Positions 1 to 7,528 of a stretch of 33,503 nucleotides of DNA are shown here, one piece after another. Both the position numbers and the translations under genes were made by a program. The notes beneath the pieces were generated by a model, which had not been told where the DNA came from, did no database searches, and saw nothing but the letters and a program-made list of their open reading frames with translations. Position 1 is the first letter of the stretch, and each line of letters begins with the position of its first letter. This DNA comes from Bacteroides sp. (GTDB lineage: Bacteria; Bacteroidota; Bacteroidia; Bacteroidales; Muribaculaceae): assembly GCA_014802535.1 (NCBI GenBank), contig JAAVCC010000014.1, positions 18,895-52,397 on the forward strand. Reading direction: 5' to 3'.

Positions 1-1913
1 GAGATGAGTTTGCCTTCGTTGTTGACTACAACATAATAGGGCTGGGCATTTGCCTGGAACTTGTAGCGCTGGAGATAACTCCATTTGTCGCCGTATGTTT
101 CGAGTGTTACTTTCTTGCCGTTTTCGGTTACAACAATGGGCTGGGGGAGTTTGCGCTTTTCATCGACCATGAGTTTGATTACGACAAAGTTGTCGTTGAT
201 CATGGTGTGGACGCCCTCGTTGTCGAGCACTGCGCCTTCCATTTTACGGCAGTTTACACAGCCATAACCCGAGAAGTCGATGAGCACCGGTTTGCCTTCT
301 TTGGCGGCGACGCGCATACCCTCTTCATAGTCGTCATATTCGGTTAATCCGCGTTCATAGAGGTTGAAATCCTGAGTATAGAGCGGCGGAACAAATGCGC
401 TGACGCCTTTGAGCGGTGCGCCCCACAATCCGGGAACGAGATACATCGCAAATGAGAGCGAGACGAGGGCAAGGAAGAAGCGGAACACGCCAATCGAGCT
501 GTCGGCAGGTCCATAGTGTGAGAAGTTGAATTTGCCGAGTAGGTATAGACCGAGCAACGCGAATGTGATGATCCATAGAGCAAGGAATATTTCGCGGTCG
601 AGGATGTGCCATCCGTATGCGAGGTCGGCTACCGAAAGGAACTTGAGCGAAAGTGCGAGTTCGATAAATCCGAGAACAACTTTAACGGTGTTCATCCAGC
701 TACCCGATTTGGGCGCGCTCTGGAGCCATGACGGGAACATTGCAAAGAGGCAAAAGGGGATTGCAAGGGCAAGCGAGAAGCCGAACATACCGATTGCCGG
801 ACCGAATTTGTCGCCGGTGCTGGCAGCCTCGACAAGAAGTGTGCCGATGATTGGACCTGTGCAAGAGAATGACACCAACGTGAGGGTGAATGCCATAAAG
901 AAGATGCTGAGCAGTCCGGTTGTTTTCTCGGCTGTAGAGTCGATTTTGTTTGACCACGAAGCGGGGAGCTTGATGTCAAACGCGCCGAAGAATGAGATTG
1001 CAAACACGACGAGCAATAGGAAGAAGATGATGTTGCAAACCGCGCTTGTTGACAAGGCATTGAGTGCGCTGGCACCAAAGCAGGCGGTGATGATGAGTCC
1101 GAGTGCAAGATAGATTACGATTATAGATGCACCATAGATAAACGCATCGGTTATTGATTTGGCACGAGATTTACCTTTTTTGAGGAAGAAGCTGACAGTC
1201 AGCGGAATCATTGGCCATACGCAGGGCGTAAGCAGGGCTACAAATCCACCGATAAAGCAGGTGAAGAAGATATACCATACGTTTGAAGTGTCAACCGATT
1301 CGGCTTGTTGCTCAACAAAATTAACAGGCTCCCAAAGCTGATCCTGAATGTTTGATTGGTCGGGCTGAGCTGTGTTTACCGATGTGGTGTCAGCTGCTGT
1401 GTCGGGCTCTTCGGTGACGGGCACTTCGGCAGTGTCGGCAGTGGTTGCAGCCTGAGCTCCTTGTTTTGAAAATGAAAATGATTCTTTTGTTGGCGGAACG
1501 CAGTTCTCGTCGTTGCATGCCGACGAGGTGACATAACCGTCTATGGTGTAGCTGTCGCCGGTGAATTTCAGGTCTTGGGTGACGGTGACGCTGCCGGTCC
1601 ACCAGCTGAGTTGTGCGTCAAACATTTCGTCATATTTTGAAATAGCCGTTTTGTCGGCTTTTAAACCGCCGACAGGCTCGACACCTTTGAGTGTTGAAAA
1701 GGTGATTGACAGTGGAGTGGGACCAACCGACGGGTCAACATCGTAGCTATACATGTGCCAGCCATCGAGAATTGATGCGGTCATGACTATTTGTCCGGTT
1801 TTGTCGCCGGTTTTTTTGAGGTCGATGTTCCACTCTACCGGTGTAACCATTTGGGCTTCAGATGAGAAAACCGAAGCGACAATGGTGATGAATAGAAGAA
1901 GAAAATGTCTCAT
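1..1913 (-). CDS. dsbD: DsbD-family protein-disulfide reductase (3' end outside window)
   Basis: Transmembrane reductant conduit that passes electrons from cytoplasmic thioredoxin to periplasmic disulfide partners. The ATG is at 1913 on the minus strand and 637 codons are visible before the window edge. In order: signal peptide (RHFLLLFITIVASVFSSEA); N-terminal DsbD-alpha-like beta domain with Cys133 and Cys138 (SSACNDENC); an acidic Thr/Ala linker about 150-200; multi-helix membrane domain with the hallmark cysteines in LLTPCVWPMIP and in FSCTGPIIGT; and a C-terminal thioredoxin-like domain with DFSGYGCVNCRKM. The reading frame is still open at base 1 shortly after AQPYYVV, the expected cis-Pro region, so only a short C-terminus is missing. 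A consensus promoter lies just upstream. The three-domain order and all three Cys pairs make the family call firm; the specific periplasmic substrate is unknown. Confidence 0.93.
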   Translation of the reverse strand, partial: MRHFLLLFITIVASVFSSEAQMVTPVEWNIDLKKTGDKTGQIVMTASILDGWHMYSYDVDPSVGPTPLSITFSTLKGVEPVGGLKADKTAISKYDEMFDAQLSWWTGSVTVTQDLKFTGDSYTIDGYVTSSACNDENCVPPTKESFSFSKQGAQAATTADTAEVPVTEEPDTAADTTSVNTAQPDQSNIQDQLWEPVNFVEQQAESVDTSNVWYIFFTCFIGGFVALLTPCVWPMIPLTVSFFLKKGKSRAKSITDAFIYGASIIVIYLALGLIITACFGASALNALSTSAVCNIIFFLLLVVFAISFFGAFDIKLPASWSNKIDSTAEKTTGLLSIFFMAFTLTLVSFSCTGPIIGTLLVEAASTGDKFGPAIGMFGFSLALAIPFCLFAMFPSWLQSAPKSGSWMNTVKVVLGFIELALSLKFLSVADLAYGWHILDREIFLALWIITFALLGLYLLGKFNFSHYGPADSSIGVFRFFLALVSLSFAMYLVPGLWGAPLKGVSAFVPPLYTQDFNLYERGLTEYDDYEEGMRVAAKEGKPVLIDFSGYGCVNCRKMEGAVLDNEGVHTMINDNFVVIKLMVDEKRKLPQPIVVTENGKKVTLETYGDKWSYLQRYKFQANAQPYYVVVNNEGKLI

Positions 1914-1963
1914 TATAAAATGTAAGTTTTTAATGTTTTTTGATGTATTTATTTTATTGTGTT

Positions 1964-1996
1964 GCAAATTTCAGCATAAAAAGAGAAATTGTCAAA
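1964..1996 (-). promoter_or_regulatory. Promoter of dsbD
   Basis: On the minus strand, TTTG (1996-1993), a 20-base spacer and GAAATTTG (1972-1965) match the Bacteroidetes TTTG-N20-TAnnTTTG form with one mismatch in the -7 box. It lies about 50 bases before the dsbD ATG. Confidence 0.55.
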
Positions 1997-2028
1997 TTTA
2001 TGATATTCGGAATCAAAAAATTTGACAA
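1989..2028. repeat. 11-bp inverted repeat overlapping the dsbD -33 box
   Basis: TTGTCAAATTT (1989-1999) is perfectly complementary to AAATTTGACAA (2018-2028) across an 18-base loop. The left arm covers the -33 TTTG of dsbD, so it could be an operator; it could also be a weak AT-rich terminator for glsA. The rest of the 186-base glsA-dsbD gap contains TCGGAATTTT twice (2060-2069 and 2077-2086) and a related TCGGAAT at 2007-2013, with no gene. Confidence 0.4.
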
Positions 2029-2099
2029 CTTAGTAAAAGAGTATATGATTTTGATGAAATCGGAATTTTGTTTTATTCGGAATTTTAGGTGCTAACCGC

Positions 2100-3014
2100 T
2101 TAAAATATCGAGTTTTGAATGTCGGTTGTAAATCGTTCGAGGGTCTCGATGCCCATGAGTGAATTGCCGTGGGGGTTGAGTTCGGGGCTCCATGTGGCAA
2201 TCACGAGGTTGCGCGGAATATAGGCGACGACTCCGCCTCCGACACCGCTTTTCCCGGGCATGCCGACGCGGAATGCAAAATCGCCCGATTCGTCATAGAA
2301 GCCACAGGTGAGCATGACTGCTCCGAGACGTTTTGCCTGACTCGGTGTGAGGATTGCTTCGTTGTCGAGGGGATTGACTCCCTCGTTTGCTAAAAATCTG
2401 AAGGCGCGGGCAAGATCGACACAAGACATTGAGATGGCGCACTGTGAGCAGTAAACGTCAATGATTGTTTCGACATCGTTATGGATGTTGCCGAAACTTT
2501 TCATGAAATAGGCGAGTGCCATGTTGCGGTCGGCGTGTTCACGCTCAGATCGCGCTATTGTGTGGTCAAAATAGATGTCGTCGTTTCCGGTGAGCCGTCT
2601 CACAAAATCGAGGATAGCCTCTTTGGGACGAGGGTACAGGTCGATCAACCGGTCGGTGACAACGAGTGCTCCGGCGTTGATAAACGGGTTGCGTGGGATG
2701 CCTTGTTCGTGTTCGAGCTGAACAAGAGAGTTGAATGGGTTGCCTGAGGGTTCGCGTCCGACCGAGGTCCAAATTTTGTCGCCAAGATGACGTAACACCA
2801 TTGCAAACGTAAATACTTTGGATATACTTTGTATGGAGAACTTTGTTTCGGCATCGCCGACAGTAAACATTTCGCCGTCGAGAGTCTGCACGGCAATGCC
2901 AAATTGTCGCGGATCGGTCATGGCGAGTGCAGGGATATAGTCGGCAACTTTACCTTGTCCCCACATCGGTTTGACTTCGTTATATATTTGATTAATTACG
3001 TCTTTATAGTCCAT
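2100..3014 (-). CDS. glsA: Glutaminase A
   Basis: Hydrolyses L-glutamine to glutamate and ammonia in the cytoplasm; in gut bacteria this family is often linked to acid tolerance or nitrogen metabolism. The 304 aa length is normal for the beta-lactamase-fold glutaminase family. The serine motif is visible in FSIQSISKVF (Ser-x-x-Lys), with the downstream substrate pocket motifs GREPSGNPFNS and PRNPFINAGAL, and the C-terminal GKSGVGGGVVA typical of the family. The ATG at 3014 is preceded by a TAACTTTGC box on the minus strand. No linked transporter or glutamate decarboxylase is visible, so its physiological role here cannot be assigned from context. No truncation or missing motif. Confidence 0.95.
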   Translation of the reverse strand: MDYKDVINQIYNEVKPMWGQGKVADYIPALAMTDPRQFGIAVQTLDGEMFTVGDAETKFSIQSISKVFTFAMVLRHLGDKIWTSVGREPSGNPFNSLVQLEHEQGIPRNPFINAGALVVTDRLIDLYPRPKEAILDFVRRLTGNDDIYFDHTIARSEREHADRNMALAYFMKSFGNIHNDVETIIDVYCSQCAISMSCVDLARAFRFLANEGVNPLDNEAILTPSQAKRLGAVMLTCGFYDESGDFAFRVGMPGKSGVGGGVVAYIPRNLVIATWSPELNPHGNSLMGIETLERFTTDIQNSIF

Positions 3015-3055
3015 AAATTATATAGGTGTAGTTTGGTCTTATGGTTAAGGTTGAT

Positions 3056-3064
3056 GCAAAGTTA
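3056..3064 (-). promoter_or_regulatory. -7 box of glsA
   Basis: TAACTTTGC on the minus strand, about 42 bases before the glsA ATG, matches TAnnTTTG exactly. It lies back to back with the identical box for rnpB at 3108. A clear TTG at the normal -33 spacing is not seen (CTTG sits 22 bases upstream). Confidence 0.55.
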
Positions 3065-3107
3065 ATTAAAAAATCAAACAGAGACTCAAGCAAACCGAAA
3101 AAATGTG

Positions 3108-3116
3108 TAACTTTGC
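3108..3116 (+). promoter_or_regulatory. -7 box of rnpB
   Basis: TAACTTTGC, exact TAnnTTTG match, ends 5 bases before the proposed 5' end of RNase P RNA. This spacing fits a transcription start at the base of helix P1. No convincing -33 TTTG was found. Confidence 0.6.
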
Positions 3117-3121
3117 AAGCT

Positions 3122-3503
3122 GAAAAGCAGCCGGACGGCTCGTCGCCGGCGCCAAGCGCGCAGGAGGAAAGTCCGGGCAACAAGAGCACCATATTTCTTA
3201 ACGGGAAGCTGTCGGTGACGGCAGAGGCAACGTGACAGAAAATAACCGCCCCGTTTTGGGGTAAGGGTGAAAAGGTGGGGTAAGAGCCCACCGGGTGACA
3301 TAGTGATATGGCATGCCGCACGCCTTATGGGTTGCAAGGTCAAGTATACCGGCTATTAAGGACTGCTCGTCCGTTGCCGGGGGGTAGACTGCTTTAGACA
3401 CATGGTAACATGTGCCATAGATAAATGACGGGCAGGGCTTTGTATGACAGTTTTTGTCTTATCATAGCCCTACATAACCCGGCTTATAGTTCGACTGCTT
3501 TTC
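3122..3503 (+). ncRNA. rnpB: RNase P RNA component (bacterial type A)
   Basis: Catalytic RNA that removes 5' leaders from precursor tRNAs. The conserved core is directly visible: GAGGAAAGTCCGGGC near 3170 (CR-I), the GACAGAAAATAACCGCC stretch near 3235, and the 3' signature AGATAAATGACGG then ACATAACCCGGCTTA (3418-3485). The outermost helix P1 is formed by GAAAAGCAG (3122-3130) and CTGCTTTTC (3495-3503), which set the ends; a T-rich run follows, as in an intrinsic terminator. A -7 box lies 5 bases upstream. ORFs predicted across 3041-3401 are non-coding artefacts of this RNA. Exact ends are inferred from P1 pairing and may be off by a few bases. Confidence 0.96.
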
Positions 3504-3589
3504 TTTTTAATAAAATTTAACGCATCTGTGTGTAACTTTTTGTGATATAAGTGGGTCTAAGAGTATATAACCCATAAAATAAATTGAAA

Positions 3590-4399
3590 ATGAAATACAT
3601 TGGTTACACATTATTAGTATTCATTGCTATTGCGGCATACGCGTTCAGGCCGAATGATACAGTGACAATCACTCCCTCGCAAAAAATCATCAGTAAAAAT
3701 TACAATGTCGGCAACTTTAACGAACTGGAGGTGTCGTCGAATATTAAAGTAATTTTTACCCAGTCTGATGGTCCGACAAAAGTAGTCGCTAATTGTCCCG
3801 ACAATTTGATTGATAGACTTGAAGTTAAAAACGATAACGGTGAATTGTCTATCAAATATAAAAAAGGAACAAGCATCTGGTACAATGGACAGAAAGCTAA
3901 ACCTGTGACTTTTGAAATTTCAGCTCCGGCATTGAAAGAAGTTGATTTGTCGGGTGCTTCAGCATTTTCGGCAAAATCGTTGACTTCTAAGGATTTGTCA
4001 GTAGATCTTTCGGGAGCATCTTTATTTGATGTTGAATCGTTTGTTGCGTCTAAGGCTGAATTTGATCTCAGTGGCTCTTCAATGGTAAACTTAACGAATG
4101 CAAAAATCACTGACGGAGAGTTTGATCTTAGTAGAGCATCGTTTGTAAAAATTAATAGCTATACCGGCGAAAAAGGTGATATTGAGGCTTCGGGCGCTTC
4201 AACAGTTGATATGGTCGGCAAAGTGACAACGCTTAAACTTTATCTATCTGGTGCGTCAACGGCTAAGTTGGCTAATCTTGGAGTAGATAATGCCGGCGTA
4301 AATCTTACCGGAGCATCGACCGCAAGAACCAATATCAAAAATATGGATTTGATAGGCTGTTCAGGTGCTTCAAAGATAAATAATAATCCTGCGAAATAA
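3590..4399 (+). CDS. Head-GIN domain (DUF2807) exported protein with 20-residue SGAS repeats
   Basis: Exported protein of unknown biochemical role; the family is described as putative auto-transporter adhesin head-GIN domain (DUF2807). I start at the ATG at 3590 rather than the in-frame TTG two codons earlier, giving 269 aa. Residues 1-18 form a signal peptide (hydrophobic core LLVFIAIAA, AYA cleavage). Residues about 28-112 are the first beta sheet region; then [ST]GAS-like motifs recur at 121, 141, 161 (SGSS), 181 (SRAS), 201, 220, 240 and 258, a nearly exact 20-residue period that predicts a right-handed beta solenoid. It shares ITPS, LEVSS/LEISS, PDNLI and the NGxLS segment with the next gene. 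Between the two genes lie a terminator and a promoter, so they are separate transcripts. Surface attachment or adhesion is an inference only. Confidence 0.85.
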   Translation: MKYIGYTLLVFIAIAAYAFRPNDTVTITPSQKIISKNYNVGNFNELEVSSNIKVIFTQSDGPTKVVANCPDNLIDRLEVKNDNGELSIKYKKGTSIWYNGQKAKPVTFEISAPALKEVDLSGASAFSAKSLTSKDLSVDLSGASLFDVESFVASKAEFDLSGSSMVNLTNAKITDGEFDLSRASFVKINSYTGEKGDIEASGASTVDMVGKVTTLKLYLSGASTAKLANLGVDNAGVNLTGASTARTNIKNMDLIGCSGASKINNNPAK

Positions 4400-4425
4400 A
4401 TAAGACATATAATACTTTGATTAAG

Positions 4426-4463
4426 ATAGCCGGGAGTCGTGATTAGACTGTCGGCTATTTTTA
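4426..4463 (+). terminator. Intrinsic terminator after the first GIN gene
   Basis: ATAGCCG (4426-4432) pairs with CGGCTAT (4452-4458) and is followed by TTTTAT. It lies 27 bases past the stop codon. The remaining part of the 310-base gap (4464-4709) is very AT-rich, holds the promoter of the next gene at 4554-4586 and an untranslated leader of about 115 bases, and shows no gene. Confidence 0.65.
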
Positions 4464-4553
4464 TGATTATAAGAATTTAAACGTAATAAATAGTGATATT
4501 TTGAAAAATTGAAGAATATTTTCAAATAAAACGTGAAAAAAAATAAATAAAAA

Positions 4554-4586
4554 TTGAGATAAATTGAAAATTTGTGTAACTTTGCA
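4554..4586 (+). promoter_or_regulatory. Promoter of the long GIN-domain gene
   Basis: TTG (4554-4556), a 21-base spacer, then TAACTTTGC (4578-4586), an exact TAnnTTTG match. The ATG follows at 4710, leaving a leader of roughly 115 bases that contains a small hairpin GATGT-GTA-ACATC. Confidence 0.65.
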
Positions 4587-4709
4587 ACCGAAAAGTACCC
4601 TGATGGCACTTGCTGTCACTAACCGCTGACTAACTAACTAATATTATAGATGTGTAACATCAGAAAAACCAATCACGTAAAAAAACTAAAATATTAAAAT
4701 CTAAGTAAT

Positions 4710-7295
4710 ATGAAATTTTTAGTTTACACATTTCTTTTCTTCGCGGCTCTGATTGGGTGTGCCTTCTCCGCTATGGAGAATAAAGGATCATACCAGCCGG
4801 AGACAATCACGCCGTCTGAAAATATTGTGACAAAAACTATGAGAGTCGATAGTTTTAACAGACTTGAGATTTCGTCGGGTATTTTTGTCAACTTTATTCA
4901 GGCTGATTCGACTGATACGATTCGCGAAGTAACAATTAAAGGTCCGGACAATCTTATTGAAAAGGTCATCGTACAAAACGAAAATGGTAAACTTTCTGTT
5001 GGTTTGCCAAAAGGTTTGACTATTGACCGAGGCGATAGCGTTGCTCGTCTTGCCCGTATGGCCCGAATTGACAGTATTTTGAGAGTCGATAGTTTGAGAA
5101 ATGACAGTATTCTCGCTATCAAGGCTCAGAAGTTGGCTGAAAAAGATAGCCTCAAGACTGTCAAGATTATGCAAAAAATGGAAAGCGATAGCTTGAAAGC
5201 TGCCGCTAAAGCCGAAAAAGACAGTTTGAAGTTGTTGGCAGGTGCTGATAATGCTCCAAAAGACAAGAAGAATAGTAAGGCTGATAAAAACAACGCTAAG
5301 ATTCAAAATGTAGCCAAGGCTAAAGAAAAGGCTGAAGCAAAAGCAGCTGAGAAAGCTAAAAAAGCTAAAGTTGCTAAAACCGACAGCCTCAGTGCAAAAG
5401 CGCCCAAGTCAAAAGCTTCTAAAAATAAAAAGGATAGCATTGTTATCGACAGTACCAAGATTGGTCTCTCTCGCAAGGTTCAAAAATCTGCTAAAAAAGA
5501 CAGTTTGATCCACATTAGCGAGTGGGCTGACAGCGTGCTGAAAAATGATAGCATTGAACAAAAAGAAAAATTCAATCGTCAAGATAGCATTGAAAGTATA
5601 ATCGTTGTTACAATTAAAGCACCCGCACCCGAAAAAATCATTATGTCGGGTTCGGCTAAATTCAGCTCAATATCATTGAAAGTTGAAGGCTTGATCGTGA
5701 CATTAAAAGATTCTTCAGTTTTTGATGTTGATACTCTTGTAGCAGTATGGAACAGAGTTGAAATTGACTCAGCCGCATTAGATTCAATGATGAATGACTC
5801 TTCGCTGCTTGTAAAAGGTGGTAAGGTCAAGAAAGGCAAAAAATCAAAGAAAAAAGCTGAGGTAACCGATTCAGTTTCAGACGACTCTAAAGACGCTAAG
5901 GCAAGCAAATCTAAAAAGTCTAAGAAGGGCGAATCAAACGATTCAATCTCGGCTGCTGAACCTAAGGCTGAAAAAGCTGCCAAGTCTAAGAAATCTAAGA
6001 AAGGAGCAGTTGCAGATTCGCTTTCTCTCGCAACTGACTCGTTGGTAACCGATTCTATATCGGGTGCAACCGGAAAGGCTGCAAAGGCTCCCAAGTCTAA
6101 GAAGTCAAAGAAGAGCGAAGCTAATGATTCGCTCGACAGCGTAAATAAAGAACAAGAAAAAGCTGAAAAGGCGGCAGCCAAGGCTGAAGCTAAGGCTAAA
6201 AAAGATTCACTTGCATTGATTAAAGCACGTGAAGATTTTGTAGGTCATATCATCTTTGACGCTTATGACGGTTCTATAATTAAAGTTGATACTGTTTACA
6301 GTGAATATGTCGTACTTGACATGACTCGTGATTGTGATGCTCAGATTGCCGGTGAAACCGGAACTCTCAACTATAACATCCTTCACATGTCGAGAGCAAC
6401 TCTTGTTAATTTGCATGCGCTTAACGGTAATGTTACAGATGCTGCATTGGCAATGACTGAAGCTCAGATTGACACTGTTAGAAGTCGAAGCGTCAGCGGT
6501 GTATCACTTTATGATAATATCAAGGACTTAAAGACCCAAACTCCCGAGGTAAAATCAAAGACTTTGGAATTTAAGGCATATTTGATCGATGCTAAATATC
6601 AAATCAAACTTGCTATTATTAAGGCTGAAGAAGCTCGCGAAATCGCTGAAATCGCTAAGGCAAGATCTAAGGTGAACAAAGCGAACGCCCGAGTTGCTGA
6701 AGATAATGCACGTGAGGCAAAACTTGCTGAAACACTTTCGACATCTGATTATAACAAACACCGTTATCTCAAGTCGGGTGGTCAGACTGCTAAAGATCAG
6801 CAGCAAGCAATCAGATCTAACAGCGCTCCGAAGACACCTCAAGAAGCAAGAGCACTTGCCGCTCAGCGTGCTCAAGAGGCTCGCGCTCAAGCTGCTCAAC
6901 GTGCGGCGGCTGCTAAAGAGGCAAGAGCAAAACAACAACAAGCTCGTGCTGCTGCAAAAGAACAGTCGCGTGCTGTTAAGGCTGAAGGTCAACAACCCGG
7001 AAATGCTAAACAAAAACAGCAGAAGCAACCCAAGCAACAGAAGGAGCAGAAGCAACCCAAGCAGCAGAATGTTCAGCAGAACGCCCAGCCAAATGCTAAA
7101 CAGCAAAAACAGCAGCAGGCAAGAGAAAGACAGCAACAGGCCGCTCAACAGAGACAACAACAGGCTCGTGCTCGTCAAAACGGTAAGAATGCCAAGCAGT
7201 CAACTCAAGATGCTGCTACTCAAGCCGGTCAAACCACTCAAGACTCAGCAACTCAGGTCGGACAAACCGGTCAGAATACTACTACAACTCGATAA
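4710..7295 (+). CDS. Long head-GIN domain protein interrupted by Lys/Ala/Asp-Ser repeats, Gln-rich tail
   Basis: 861 aa exported protein, function unknown. The N-terminus is a signal peptide with a possible lipobox (LIGC, Cys17), so it may be a lipoprotein; no Asp-rich surface signal follows. Residues about 30-106 match the first beta region of the preceding gene. About 107-295 is an insertion of recurring [KRxD]-DSL/DSI units and Lys/Ala stretches; 296-362 resumes the beta domain (APAPEKIIMSGSAKFSS matches APALKEVDLSGASAFSA). A second insertion (about 364-508) holds three copies of SKKSKKxxxxDS near 401, 426 and 463. Beta sequence returns at 509-606, then a charged helical part to 680 and a Gln/Ala/Arg-rich tail to 861. 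A second plus-frame ORF and Leu-rich antisense ORFs here are by-products of biased codons. The highly basic disordered segments could bind envelope polyanions or DNA; this is speculation. Confidence 0.82.
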   Translation: MKFLVYTFLFFAALIGCAFSAMENKGSYQPETITPSENIVTKTMRVDSFNRLEISSGIFVNFIQADSTDTIREVTIKGPDNLIEKVIVQNENGKLSVGLPKGLTIDRGDSVARLARMARIDSILRVDSLRNDSILAIKAQKLAEKDSLKTVKIMQKMESDSLKAAAKAEKDSLKLLAGADNAPKDKKNSKADKNNAKIQNVAKAKEKAEAKAAEKAKKAKVAKTDSLSAKAPKSKASKNKKDSIVIDSTKIGLSRKVQKSAKKDSLIHISEWADSVLKNDSIEQKEKFNRQDSIESIIVVTIKAPAPEKIIMSGSAKFSSISLKVEGLIVTLKDSSVFDVDTLVAVWNRVEIDSAALDSMMNDSSLLVKGGKVKKGKKSKKKAEVTDSVSDDSKDAKASKSKKSKKGESNDSISAAEPKAEKAAKSKKSKKGAVADSLSLATDSLVTDSISGATGKAAKAPKSKKSKKSEANDSLDSVNKEQEKAEKAAAKAEAKAKKDSLALIKAREDFVGHIIFDAYDGSIIKVDTVYSEYVVLDMTRDCDAQIAGETGTLNYNILHMSRATLVNLHALNGNVTDAALAMTEAQIDTVRSRSVSGVSLYDNIKDLKTQTPEVKSKTLEFKAYLIDAKYQIKLAIIKAEEAREIAEIAKARSKVNKANARVAEDNAREAKLAETLSTSDYNKHRYLKSGGQTAKDQQQAIRSNSAPKTPQEARALAAQRAQEARAQAAQRAAAAKEARAKQQQARAAAKEQSRAVKAEGQQPGNAKQKQQKQPKQQKEQKQPKQQNVQQNAQPNAKQQKQQQARERQQQAAQQRQQQARARQNGKNAKQSTQDAATQAGQTTQDSATQVGQTGQNTTTTR

Positions 7296-7336
7296 GTAGA
7301 GAAATAGAATAAAAACTATTTCAATTATAAAAATAA

Positions 7337-7380
7337 GACAGCCGAAGGTCAATCAGACTTTCGGCTGTCTATCTTTTTAT
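7337..7380 (+). terminator. Strong intrinsic terminator after the long GIN gene
   Basis: GACAGCCGAAGGTC (7337-7350) pairs with GACTTTCGGCTGTC (7356-7369) with one G-T pair and a 5-base loop, followed by TATCTTTTTA. It separates the GIN genes from the phosphate transporter. Confidence 0.85.
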
Positions 7381-7386
7381 CTTTAG

Positions 7387-7419
7387 TTGATGATTTAATG
7401 GAAATTTTGCTTAAATTTG
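7387..7419 (+). promoter_or_regulatory. Probable promoter of the Na/phosphate cotransporter
   Basis: TAAATTTG at 7412-7419 matches TAnnTTTG exactly. A TTG at 7387-7389 is 22 bases upstream, slightly longer than usual. The leader to the ATG at 7529 is about 105 bases. Confidence 0.5.
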
Positions 7420-7528
7420 TAGCATAATTTGAAAAGGCAATTAAAATTTTAATGTCTTGTTTCAAAAAACCGGAATCGGGAAATGGCTACCCGTTTTTGA
7501 ATCAATCAATTAATTTAGGCAAAACTAA

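Noticed and set aside
526..1113. 195-codon plus-strand ORF at the left end
   Set aside because: Antisense to the membrane domain of dsbD, whose motifs read clearly on the minus strand.
3041..3401. Several ORFs around 3041-3401 on both strands
   Set aside because: They overlap RNase P RNA, whose conserved core and P1 helix explain the sequence.
6555..7178. Minus-strand ORF of 207 codons with long leucine runs, resembling a membrane protein
   Set aside because: It is the antisense of the Gln-rich tail of the long GIN gene; CAA/CAG codons read backwards give TTG/CTG leucines. No promoter or start context.
4710..7295. The Lys/Ser repeat units of the long GIN gene as a possible CRISPR-like or tandem DNA array
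   Set aside because: The repeats are at protein level with variable codons and irregular spacing; no constant-length spacers exist.
6694..7299. Plus-strand ORF of 201 codons overlapping the end of the long GIN gene
   Set aside because: Out-of-frame shadow made possible by repetitive CAA/AAG/GCT codons; composition is Arg/Asn/Leu-rich and has no recognisable features, while the main frame is continuous from its signal peptide.
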